This document shows, one piece after another, positions 1-12,400 of a DNA stretch of 64,000 nt. The translations under genes were made by a program, and so were the position numbers. The notes under the pieces are model-generated. The model was not told the DNA's origin. It did not search any database and saw only the letters and a program-made list of their open reading frames with translations. The stretch is from Bemisia tabaci (Eukaryota; Arthropoda; Insecta; Hemiptera; Aleyrodidae). Numbering within the stretch: the first letter of the stretch is position 1; each line of letters starts with the position of its first letter. Location of the stretch: NCBI RefSeq assembly GCF_918797505.1, contig NC_092797.1, positions 30,145,372 through 30,209,371 of the forward strand. The letters run 5' to 3'.

Positions 1-459
1 TCAGGTTATAAGAGAAAGATATAAGGCAAGATAACGAGAGATGGTTGCCTCCTTCAACTGGCACGTATTGTAAGTAACGAATATACTCCATTTAATTTCA
101 CTATTAACATTCACAACTCACTAAGAGTGCTCTTAATATTTGTAAGGTAGGTACTCACGATCTTTACTGTAGGTGCAGAAAAGTGAAATCCTGCAACAAA
201 TTCAAAGGACTTATTCGTGGGGTGGTGCGTAAAAACAGATCGTCTTAGAACATTGAACAGAGGGAAGGGGTGTCTTCAATTTTCTCCACATTGACAATCT
301 GTAATTAAAAAGATTAAAATATATCTTCTCTGGACCGCTCTATAGATCATAGATGCAGTAATGCCCTAGTGGCAACTTTTGAAAGTTGGCAACACGGTTT
401 TTCCTCCATTTCAATGCATTTGAAATGTGAAAAAATCGACTCTTAGTGAAGCAGCTCAT

Positions 460-1280
460 GGCCGGATTTGCCTACTTGCCGCCCATGGGCCGCCTGTATT
501 TTGCCGCCCTCTTCTCATTTATTTTGAAACATTAATAAGAACCATCAAGTGAATGTGTCGGAGGGAGAAGAGTGCATAAGACGCGTTCACTCGTGTTGGA
601 CACATTTTTTGCGTAAGCCCTGTCAACACTACTAGCAAAAGTTCACGGAACTTCGCGCAGAAGTTCAGTTCTGTAAACCTATCTCTGTGTGGACAAGGCC
701 TCTCATTTGTAAGAAATGAACTAAGAAATTAAGAAAAAACAAACATAAATGTGGTTTAATAATTTTAACTTCCGCCGCCGCGCCGTGCAGCGCTAACCAC
801 ACTGTGTTTGGCGCAATGCGTGAAGTATTCATGTAGTCTTGTAGGCACTGTGCGTTTCACGCCGCGCCGACCGCTGTTGACCGTACTATGTCTGCCGCAA
901 TGCGTGAAGTATTGATGCAGTCTCGTAGGCGCCAATATGTGTTACATGCCGACCGCCGCGCCGAGGGCTTCTACTTTTCATCTCAAGTCCTCGTCATCAT
1001 TTCTCGCTGCGTCGCGCCGCTCCAGGCCAAATTACGTGTTTGGTTTTTCTCTTAACTCAACTAATTAAAGGTGCGCAGTCTTTTGCATCACCAAATACGA
1101 CAAAATTATAAATTAATTAACTCTCAGGAAATGAGAGATTTTGTCACCTTTTCTTGTTTGTAATTTTTTTTCTGATCCAATTTTTTTGTACCTGCATTTA
1201 AAATGCAGCTGCAAGCTACTTCAGGGCCGGATTAAGGGGGTCACCCCCCCCCCCCCAGGGCCACCCTCTTAATCCGGCCC
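460..1280. mobile_element. GGCCGGATT-ended repeat element, copy 1
   Basis: Left end ggccggattt, right end aatccggccc (inverted). The body matches the copy at 40821-41703 closely (ccgcccatgggccgcct, the tttaataattttaacttccg run and the gcgcaatgcgtgaag modules). Two GC-rich modules start near 811 and 895. A 10-bp direct repeat tgaagcagct flanks it at 447-456 and 1281-1290, possibly a target duplication, but the right copy also belongs to the hairpin at 1211-1293. No transposase is seen. Confidence 0.75.
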
Positions 1281-1293
1281 TGAAGCAGCTTGC
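1211..1293. repeat. Inverted repeat with poly-C loop
   Basis: Two 26-base arms (1211-1236 and 1268-1293) with one mismatch, including cttcagggccggattaag, flank a C-rich loop. It looks like the right end of the GGGCCGGATT element joined to a second inverted end. Confidence 0.75.
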
Positions 1294-2765
1294 ATTACCT
1301 TAAATCAATGTTTCAATGGATTTAAATGGAGAAAAAACAGTGTTCCCAACTTATAAAATCCCCACTGGAGTGCCCGCAGTTTAAACTGAAGAAATAAATA
1401 ACATAGAAAGCATGAGGTATTTGCAACAGCGAGTTTAAAAAGTAGTTCCGAACACGAGAACACGAAAAAGTAGTAGTATATAAAGCATATACTCCCAATT
1501 TTTATTGACTAACCTTGAGTTACAGCTGCATATAATTCTTAAATTAAAAATAATTGGACAGCTCATTCTCTATTTAAAAATAAAAATCCCTAAATTTCAT
1601 ATCACGCTGAAGCACATTAAGTATTCATCGCGGTCGGTACATATGATATGTGACCAAGACATACTATTCATTAAACTGAGAGTGTGTCTCGATTAAGTTT
1701 TACGAATAAAAATCTATCGTAGATTTGTGATTTTCACTAGGGATGTGCTTCTGAAGTTATTTCAAAATTTTCCTTCGTCAGTATCTGACGGAATACAGCA
1801 TGATGTAACAATTGGGGAATTTTTTAAAAACATTTCCAAAAATCAGAAATTGTCACGTCGATAATAATTGAATCGAATATTGATATAATTGAATCGATTA
1901 TCGATCGAATCAATATTAGCTCGATCTCCTAAGTACTGAAGATCCGCCGCAAGGTTTTTACCGACAAGGAAAATAAAAAAAAGAGGGGGTTTCCATCCGA
2001 ATAACTTGGTGAAGAGTCCACTGTGAATATTCAACGTAGCAATGTAACCGAGCGTGCTTGAAATTGCCAAACAGAGCAAAATATCCTCGTTGCATGCGCA
2101 TTCCCAGATTTTGCATTCCTTCTACTCTTATTCAGTTTTTTGATTACGGCTTGAGTTGGTCGTGGCATATTTACATATTCCTCATGGATGGCTCATCAGG
2201 ACAGAAAGGAATTGCTTCCATGAAACTGATTTGCATGCTAAAACATTCCACAGCCTCTGCACGGACTCTATCAAAAACACAGCGGATCTGGTAACTACGA
2301 AAATTCAAGAGTAAACTAGTTTAGAGCTTTAATGAAGCAGGGTAGGACTTATTTGTTCTTGTGGAGATATCCTGCTCCATATTTTGGCTCTGAATGACAA
2401 ATCCGTACCAACAAGCGTTCCATCCATCTCTTATTCAAATGTATGAGCATGGATAGTGAAGAAAAATGTTTGTTGAGGGGCTGGACCGTCCCCCCCCCCC
2501 CTTCCGTATGAATAAATCGTCCCCGCGGGAAAAAAATTGGAAGGACGATTTACTTTTACTTGTCAACTACAATTGATACGTGACTTTCTGTGAGAATGGG
2601 GTGCACAAAGGAGTATTTTGCGAAAATTGTAAAACACATTTTTCTGAAATATACCTAATTAAACGGACATGAACCGAGTCACATTCCAGGGAAAAATAAG
2701 TCAGCGGCTTTGAGCTTCAGTATAGCGGTGCTTTTTCTCCTGTCAAAATTTCAAAGCCGAAGTAG
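1294..2765. other. No recognisable gene
   Basis: AT-rich non-coding sequence with only short open frames. Several ATCGAT-like runs occur near 1857-1920 and a C-run near 2490. Nothing assignable was seen. Confidence 0.5.
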
Positions 2766-2929
2766 CAATGGCTAGGCGTGAATGATCGACTATCGATATT
2801 TTCCCATTTGAAGTTATGATAAAAAATCGATTATTAAGGTGTTCGTTGCGAACACCCTGTAAATCGATCCTTTTCTATAGGTTTAAATGGCAGTTCAATC
2901 GATACATCGCAAGGCGCGATACGCCACTG
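2766..2929. mobile_element. Palindromic hAT-like MITE, copy 1
   Basis: About 164 bp, ends caatggctaggcgtg and gccactg, with the central palindrome ggtgttcg-cgaacacc seen in the copies at 12002, 15621 and 31219. No clear target duplication at this copy. Confidence 0.75.
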
Positions 2930-4888
2930 AAAATAAGAATTTTTTAGTTTATAATTTCAATATAGACTTCAATCTCGTTTGCTCACTACTGTCGGAGAGC
3001 TTTTTACTTTGCAACAAGATAGTTATCTCAACAAAAAAAAGGAAAATCAACATGTCGCTTTTGCACAGAATTAAGAGGTTGGGCAACTCAAAATAGCTGA
3101 GATGATTTATTTTGGGGAGAGGGTAAACAAATCGACGCGCATGGAGAAGTTGAGCTCTCTACAGCTATTTGAAGTTTTTTATGAGAAGGTTAAGGCGAAA
3201 CAAAAAACGAGGAAATCAAATGATCACAAGCAAAATTACCTTCCTCCCACGAAGTCAAAGGTAGGTTATGGACGTTGTTATTTCACCAGGATTGCAGTCA
3301 ACCTTAAAAAGTTGCGTGGGGCGCCTCCTCAACTGCTGGACATGAGCCGTGCCTGTTGTCTTATTTACTCGGGGACAAACCGCACTCGATTTACTTTATA
3401 CATTTTAACAGCACTTCAAATTTTAACCTCTCCACTTGAAAATTTAGGAATTTATAACATTTTTATTGAAAATTTTGCTCTTGTTTTCAACATTTTATTT
3501 GGCGTTTATCAGCTGCAGGCTATCAAACTGTGGAAAGGCCAAACTCAGTTCTTTGTTTCCTTTCATTTCAATTCCGTAATCCACAGCTGTTCCTCAATCC
3601 GTATGATTCATATTATTTCGACGCAAAGCATAGGTTATGATATTAGGTGTTGCCGTGCTCAATATTTTAAAATTTATTTGTATACATGACTCGCGCCAGC
3701 AATTTCTTCTGGATAAGCAATGGTGCCAAACTGCCCATTCCTATGATTTCCAGTCCGCCACCCTCCTCCCACCATTTTTTAAAACTAAACAATAGTTCTC
3801 TTAAAGTTTCTCGGGACTTCTTTCAAATGATATATTAACAGAAAATTCCAAGACGACGCTTTGATTAATTCTTCTTCTTGAAAAAAAAAAAAAAAAAAAT
3901 TAAACATGGTCTAAGATTTTGAAACGTTGCGATTGAGATTAATTTTTTCCTGAAATTATTATGAAAACGGGAAGGAAACACGTTTAGAGATCTCGAGACT
4001 GATGAGACGTGGAGTTCCATTTTATAGCGGCGCTGATTGCACCATGCCGGCCAGCGCTACATAATCGTATCAGCGTCGCAGTGTGACGCGCCTTCAATTC
4101 CAACAAGCGGCAACATAGGCATCACCCGAGTTGGTATAGTTATCTCACAAGCGCGTTACTTAAATGACGTTAAATATCAATTGCTATACACAAAAATGCC
4201 TATTTATCTCCGAATGCAACGTTGCACGTTTCCACCCACTTTTTTCAATATTTTTCCGAGAAAAAAGAAAAAACTTACCGGTTTTTCTCAAAATTCACTG
4301 AATTTTTGTGGAAATCACTTCGAATATATTCACAAAAATTTTAACGGGGGATTTTTTTTTTTTTTTTTGCGCGAATTCTTTTTAAGAGAAGGTACAGTTG
4401 TTTCCGACCTTGGAGGAAATCTGCTCCGATTAATGCACTTCATCAGTGAAAGTTTTGAAAAAAATAATCACTTCTATGGTGATTCTCGTATGTAAAATAG
4501 CATGCTCTATACTTTTGAATGGAATCATTTTTTTATTATGACGCGTTTTTCACACAAGAATCGATTTTTGATTATAGGAACAACGGTTATTCAAGGGTAA
4601 AGATTGACAACTCAAGATTTTTTTAAGAAGAAAAATAAAGGCATCCATGATCAGATTGAAACTTTGCTGTTTTTTTATTGTATTAGTACCATTTGGAGAC
4701 CGGGAAGCTGAACATGTCCAACTTTTTTACAGCATGCAATTGAGCCACATCCTTTAACTCCAGCTTCAAAAGACCTGGGAGTTTTTATAACTCTCTTCCT
4801 TATAACACAGCTTAGAGTCCTCGAATACACAGAAACCCTTTCTTAATAATTCGGTATTAACCATCGTTATTTTTGGTTTCTGTTACAG
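2930..4888. other. No recognised exon upstream of the DPP4-like gene
   Basis: Missing N-terminal exons of the DPP4-like gene were looked for here and not found. A 195-codon open frame at 3102-3689 has no recognisable family features. Poly-A near 3880-3899 and poly-T near 4351-4368 suggest old insertions. Confidence 0.4.
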
Positions 4889-4963
4889 AGAAGGCTGAAT
4901 CCAATCAAATTTTCCATATCAGCGGATGGCCAGTTTATTCTTCTTGTTCACAACGTTCAAAAG
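4889..4963 (+). CDS. DPP4-like exon a (first exon recognised)
   Basis: Acceptor tgttacag, donor gtaaaa. It encodes 25 residues including NPIKFSISADGQF and LLVHNVQK, the early propeller blade of S9B peptidases. It is 75 nt and both ends are in phase 0. An upstream coding exon must exist because no start codon fits here. Confidence 0.85.
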
Positions 4964-7900
4964 GTAAAATGCACCCTGCAACATCCTCGTGATTTTGATT
5001 CTCAGAGGACTAAGTAAAAATTTCTTTCAAGCCGAACGCAAGGACTTGTAAAGTCATATTTTCTCTGCTGTATGATTAGTAGATGACTGCCCAAGTAATT
5101 CTAGAAGATATAAAGGGTTACATTCACAAATGATTTTCTTCTACCAAAAAAAGATCGTAGAGAATCTTTCAAAATTTTAGAAATCATCAAAAAATCAAAA
5201 ATAAATATAAATTTTAAAATGATCATTATTCCATTCAACATGCTCAAATAAAAATATCTCATTGTATAGTATGTGCTCTTTTCTCTTTGAAAAACTTATG
5301 ATGTTCTTTTTTCTTGTGCAAGCAGCTCTTCCGGCATTCATTTTTAGCTCAATACTCCATTTACGAGCTAAAAACTACGTGAGTTATTTTTTATTTGGCA
5401 GTTGTAGTTTTATTGTGCACGTTTGACACATCACAGGTATCTGATAAATATTTTCTTCAGTGTTTATCGGAAAATTGTATATTTACTTATACCGCCCCTT
5501 GCCCTCACTTTTTAGCGACAAGATTCATGACTCCTCGAAACCATCTATTGTATGTAAAAAATGACTGAACAACGCATTAAGTACCAAAAATTACGGAACT
5601 TATGCGTATTCAGAAATATATTTAGAACCCAATTTTGGTCCTTTGCATTCCTCCTTCCCCTTTGATCGGCGAGCTTTACCCCCCCCCCCCCCATTTCCCG
5701 GATTGGGGATCCAACTCGTCGCTTCCAAGACGAAGGAACGTAACTACTTTCCAGAACGTTGCAAAATGTCTTTTTTCCATTTTCATTTTCACTAAAAATT
5801 TTTTTTTTTTTTTTTTGAACAAAGTGAACTCGAACTTGTTGGAAATTTTAAAATTTTCCAACAAACTATCTTCAAAAATCATCGAAATTTTGGACGAAAA
5901 TTTCTCTTTCATTTTTGTGTAAAACAATTTGCGGCAGTAGATTTTGCAACACTGGGGTAGAAATACGTTCCTTTGTCAGCATTTTGCAATTTGGAACTAA
6001 AAATTCTACCCCGGTTTAAAAACAACGTCTGTGCCATTAGTTTCCCTATGCACATAAGTGTTTTTCCAGGAAAGCCTGAATTTACAGTTCCAAATTGCAA
6101 AATGCAGTCCAATTTTCTATTGTGCCGGGACCGACGACGAGATTGGCCCTAACCGATAAAATCACCAACGATCAACGATCAACGATCAATGACGGTACCA
6201 ACGAAGCGCAGAATTCACACCTTTACCTTTTCCCAAAGCTAGCTCGGATAATTGCCTATGCTACCTGCAAAGTTCAGTCCGCTTATTGCATGGTTGGTTC
6301 TTCCATCAGATGATGGTGACTAGGATAACTAATAAGTAAGGAGTTATTATAGGGCCAAGTTAAAAATAAAAAAATAAAAAAAAATAAAAAAAAAATATAA
6401 AAAAAACACCACCTTAACACACTCAAAAGTGGAAATGAGAGAAACCTTTCAGCGGCGTAACCCAAATTAAATAAACTAAGCTTGCCAAATGGCGTAATTG
6501 CAAATCTGGTGTCAATCAAAGGTTTTGAGGTTGAGAGTCACGAAGTAATCACAATGTCAACACAATAACACAATAAATAAGCTACCTATAAAAATTAAAG
6601 TTTTCGCGGTTTTTATCTTTTCACTTAGGAATTTGTCTTTACTGTTGGTTATTTTTTTTTAACGATCATATGTTGATTCTTAAAATGAGACCATTTCATA
6701 GTTCATAGTGACTTCACACATGCACGTCTCTCCACATCATGACTCTCAATGTAATTGTCATCCTTCATCAACCCTACACTATATTTTTCAGGGATCTATT
6801 TCCTCTATTGGTTGGAGATGTAAAAGGACATCCGTTTCTTCTACATGCAGAATGGTCATCCGTTGGTCAAAGCCTCATCATAGTCCATGATTACGATATT
6901 TATTATAAAACAGCACCAAGAGATGAAAAAACATTCCGAGTGACTAGGACAGCCGTGCCCGGAATAATTAGTAACGGAGTTCCAGATTGGCTGTATGAGG
7001 GTAAGTAGATCAAATTTGATACGTAGTCAGGCTAAAAGGTCCTCAAGTAATAATTTAAATCTTCCAGTGCAATGAAAAAACCAATTTGGTGTCAGAAATA
7101 CTGATTTTCAATTGTTGAGCATGAACACTATCTAGTATTCTCAAGAACATGAGATCGACGTTTCAAACTATTTTTGGACGTATTTGTGCTGAAAGGGATT
7201 CTCTTCGAATGAATTAAACCATAATGAACTGCGAAGGTGTAGGATTTGTGTCTTTCATGGCTCCTTTGAATTTAATTTGCTTACACATAGTTCCTCACAT
7301 TATATGTACTCGTATGTCCAATTTTTATTATTATAAAATTGTGTAATCATTTATATGCTTGGTCTTTGTTTTGAAGGCTGATAGCGGTAAACTTCAACAC
7401 ATGTGGTTCAATAAGGTAGAGGCCAGGGAGCGTTCTAATTGATATAATCTACCATTTCATAGCAAAAGACTATCATATTTTTAAAACATTCGCCTATTAT
7501 CAAGCTACATATTAAGCCCATTATTTTCTGAGAATCTTATTTCCTCTATTCGAAAAAGCGGACCCGGAAGTGTTATTTGCTTCCTCCTCCTTCACTTCTG
7601 TTACTATTTAAAACAAAGTTGAAACAATAAATGTTATTTTCAGAGGAAATCCTTGGAACGAATACAGCTTTGTGGATGTCTTCGGATGGCAATTTGCTTC
7701 TATACGCTTGTTTTAATGACTCTTTAGTAGGAGAAGTGAAATTTCCATGGTACGGCACATCTGACGACTCACAGCAATATTATCCAGAAATTCGCAGCCT
7801 GAGGTATCCAAAGGTAAAGTAAATACTTTTTCGAAGATAGTTTCATCGTGTTAGGATTTTATACAAAAATTCGTCGTTCCCCTAGAGGCACTTTTGCCTA

Positions 7901-9414
7901 CATGGACCCATTTCTTGATTGCCGTATTCAGGAAAATACAAGATAGTCAAAATTCGTAGTTTTCTAAATGAACGAGCATATTGCCAATATCGCCATTCAA
8001 GTATTACACAATTTTCTTGCAAAATTCTTCACTTAATGATACATTAAAATGACACCGCGAATTCTATTCCAAATTCCGCTGCTTTGAAAACAGAGAACTC
8101 TTCTTTTTGTCTTTAAAATTGAAATTGTTATGAAGATGAAGAAATAAAACCTCAAACTCCGCTTTCAAACGTGGGTTCGAATGGGGTTTCATGTACCTTT
8201 CCGAAAGTTTTTCCAATCATGACTCATGAATGTTACTCATAAGTGTCGCTTAAATACTCAAGATAAGCTGCGAGCCTTTGAGAGGACCTTAAATGCCTCT
8301 GAAGATATTTATTTTGCGCGCTTTTAAGTCTACTTTATCTTCATCAATGGTATATTGTCATTATTAGATACGCTCACTCAAGCAGGATGATGAGAAAAGG
8401 GAACTCTCGAAAGGGATTTTATAGGCAAAACATGGTGGCAGTGGAGAGAAGCGTTTGAAGTTCTAATATCAAGCAAAACCCCGCCCGAACGGATTGCTCA
8501 GCTGAGCATGACTGGAACGATTTTTTACTAACTTAGTTCAGAACTTTGCGTAATGCGAGGAAATTCTGCTCCATTTAGTAAACGCTGACTGGTATTCGTT
8601 GACTCAATACTAAAATTGAAACATTCAATAAAGAATTCGAATGATTGCCTTTTTTTCTTGGTCATTCCTTTTTGTGCTGCTTATAGCAGTGCCTTTATAA
8701 GCAGTGTGTACGTGCAGGCCTTTCCTCCTATATTTTAAAAGTCTAATCCTTCACTGGAATAAAAAACGCATTGGATCTAGAGTCCAGACTCTTAAAAACA
8801 TCGACAAGAAAAAATGCTCTTGATTCAATCAGATTTAAGCTTAAATCAAGAACCAAGCCTCTTAATTTGAGCGGATTTCCTTTTGATTTAAGCTTACATC
8901 TAATTAAATCAAGAGTTCTTTTCCTTTTCAATGTTTTCAAGAGTCTGGACTTTCGATCCAATGTGCTTTCTTTCCAGTGTTGTATTCTCTAATGAATAGA
9001 TATCAATAACTTTCTAGGAACCCTCACTTTTCTTCACCCATTTCTTACTAATTCCCCCAGCTCGCGACCACATTTTTTAATTCTGACGTGCATAACTGCT
9101 AGAAACTGATTGTGAGTGTAATGAATGTTGGTACTAAATTACCGAAAAAAAGGATTGACATTATAAGGTGTTTGATATGAAGTTTCTTACATTTTTCAGG
9201 CTGGAACTAATAATCCCGAGGTGTCCTTATTTGTAGCAGATCTAAGTGATGTGAGCAATATAAAAACGAAGCTTCTGAAACCTCCAATGATGTTGGGTCA
9301 GACCAAGTAAGAAGTTCTAAGAATATAAAAAGTTACAGATTTCACTAAATTCTCTACTAAAAATTATTATTCAGGAGGACCGTGCAAATTAAAGATGAGC
9401 ATTCGAGTGATATG

Positions 9415-9456
<42 letters not shown>

Positions 9457-12400
9457 ATATCTAAGAATTGACTTATTCAAAGAATACAGCGTTATTATGC
9501 AGTTGATGTTCCTTCTCATAAGCTGGTATTTCGCATATGATGCACGTAAGCACGAGTATCACGCCTAGAATTCTAACCGTGAAATATCTCAATACCGCGG
9601 CTTTGTACACTCACGAGGGGCTGCAATTGAATATGTCTGGAATCATGATTAAAGTTTGGTTCACTTTTTTCAAAATGTTTTCATTGCTTAAAATTTTGGT
9701 ATTAATTTTATTAAGAAAGAGTTGACTATTTTTAACAAGTAGGGCACAGTTCCACGAAAAAATTGTCTTTGTGCTTGCATAGATCTCTTATTACATTTTA
9801 TTTGAAATTTACTTGTTAAACATCTCCTCAGCAAGTGAAAATGAAAAATCTGCGGATTCTCAAATTTGAGCTTTTGTTTTAGGGGCTACTATTTTAGTGC
9901 CGTGACGCTGATAAGTTCAAATGAAGCGTGTGTGGTTTGGCTAAATAGAGCGCAAAACACTTCCATGACAACAATATGCAAATCTCCATTATGGACGTGT
10001 ATAGAGGTAAGTTGCTCTTAGCATATCCTGTGTCCGTTTCTTCAGCTGCCAAACTTCACATCCGTATGTTAATATACTTTTTACTACAGCGTTGTATATC
10101 CTCCTCTTGTTATCTTTGGAAATCCGCTGATCCCAGAGGATTCCATTTAACATCGCTATAGCCTTCCTTGCTAAGGTGTTCCTTTCCCTGATAGCTTGAT
10201 CCGTCCTTCCATCCTGGGTCAACCGCACTCCCAAGTACTTGAAGTGCTCGCAGCATTTGATCTGCTGCCCATCCTCCAACTCAATGCTTTGCTGATCACC
10301 ACCAAAAGTCATCTTCTCAGATTTGGATATGCTGACTTCCAAACCCCACTTCCGATATTCTTCTACTAACTTGCGCATCATGTACTCCGCGTCTTCTTGA
10401 TCTTGAGCAACCACCACCTGGTCATCAGCAAAGCACAGAGTGAACAGAGTTTCAAGATCACCCAAGGGGACACCCATACCAGAACACTTCCTTTTCCATT
10501 CCTTTTCTCCTTACGGAGATGGATTTCTGGAGAAGGTCGGCAGGAATTTCTAGGAGAGATCGGGTCCGTAATGATAGAGTGCGTCAGATAATGGAAGTCG
10601 AAAATGACATCGTGTTCGACGTCATGACCAAACAACTTGTTTGGTATGGTCATGTCAATAGGATGACGGAAGAGAGGCTGCCAAAAAAGATGCTTGATTG
10701 GGTTCCTCCTGGGAGGAGGCGTAGGGGACGCCCAGTGAGAGGTTGGCGACAGAGGGTGTTAAGTGAGATGAGGGAGTGTCAACTCCCTGATAACCTGTGG
10801 GAAGACCGAGCTTTGTGGCGATTAGGTGTCGCAAAGCGCCAAAGAGCGCTATAACAGCGACTCGTATGTATGTATAGAGGTAAGTTGGAAAATTACGACT
10901 TTCAAATTCTTCTTATTTGGTCCGGACCAATGATTGTGAGCTATATTTTTCACTCAGTGATTTGCATAAGGCTCATTTTTCATGTCGTAAAACCTGATAA
11001 TGGCACCAAATGTTCAGGATCGTAACGGTTATCGCTCCTTCAACGTCTCCTATCCTCAAGGAATGTCTCATATGGTTTGCGCTGTTGGCAATAGAGGTTA
11101 TGGGATGCTTCTAAATCCACATCATGAAAAAGATGATTATTGGAAATCTGGGGTTAAATTTAAGGTTAATCTTCAGCTGTAGTTCCGAAAAAATCCACCA
11201 CGTCGCGCTGCTAAAATCCGACTCCGAAATCAGTGATTATTTAAATATCACAATAGGTATCTTAAATTCTAAGACTCATAAGTTCTAGCAGCATACGTCT
11301 GGAATCCTTAGAAACAAACGCGAGCTTTGAAAGTCTAATAATAAAAGCTGTAAATTGATCCCAGTTTCTCTTACGGGATATCTGTAAGTGCGAGAGAGAC
11401 AGCTCACGGTGGGAGAGAGATATCTGCCAACTGCTGAGAGCGATCAAGCGCGATTGGTTGCATCAAGGTCATCATGCTTAACCCTACTTTTTTCTGGGAT
11501 CAAATTGCAGAGCTTCAGAAATGACTTTTCACGTTGTTTTTAGGGTCAATAGGAAGAAGAATGTTATAGCTAGAACTTATTTATCTTCGATTTAAACAGA
11601 AATTCCTTCAACTTTTATAAAAGCTCAAGGACTCACGTGGTGCTGTACGGACTCTAAAACACAGCGGTGGCGCCCCCTGCGCGGAGAAATTTCTTACTTC
11701 ACGCAGCTGTAGATACACCTTAACACACAATTTCTTACAGTGATTCGTCACTGGAAAGAAAATACAAAAACAAAAACAAAAAAAGATGAAAACTGACAAA
11801 GATTTAAGAGATTGATGAAGCTAACTTAAAACTTTCATACTCAGCAATACATTTCCCATAGTTTTGTGCAAATCATTGTAATTTCCTGCAACGGCTTTTG
11901 CTTAAGTTATATCATTGGATATTACCGGATAGTAAAAGTTGTTTTACCAGTGATCATGTGCCGAAGACCTCCTAAAAACCTCCCTCAATAGCAACGGAAA
12001 CCAGTGGCGTGGCGTGCTTTGCGATATATCGATTGTTATGCCATTTAAACCTATGGAAAAGGATCGATTAACAGGGTGTTCGCAGCGAACACCTTAATAA
12101 TCGATTCTTTACCATAGGTTTAAATGGCATAACAATCGATATATCGCAATTCACACCACGCCGAAACCATACGTAGCCATACTTTGGAAAAGAACTGTTA
12201 CAAAACAACCATGTAAAATCCCCTCACAGAATAAAATGAATCTTAATTTCTGCAGTGTTAATGAATAGTTCACCAAAGTGTCTCTCTCTCACATACTTTT
12301 TCATGCTGATTCCCTCCCCCTTTATACCTGTCCATTGAAAATTGATACAGGGTTATTCAAAATCCACGCACCACTGGTCATAACTTTAGTTCTAATTATG

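Noticed and set aside
3102..3689. 195-codon open frame on +
   Set aside because: No family motif, ordinary non-coding composition, and no relation to the neighbouring DPP4-like exons; kept only as unexplained.
4037..4495. 152-codon frame on +
   Set aside because: Contains a poly-Phe run from a T tract, and part of it resembles non-coding repeat text near 13600-14060.
8743..8992. Overlapping 72-73 codon frames on both strands
   Set aside because: Both lie inside the CACTGG MITE and mirror each other because of its inverted repeats; the same happens at 40055-40357 and 51391-51695.
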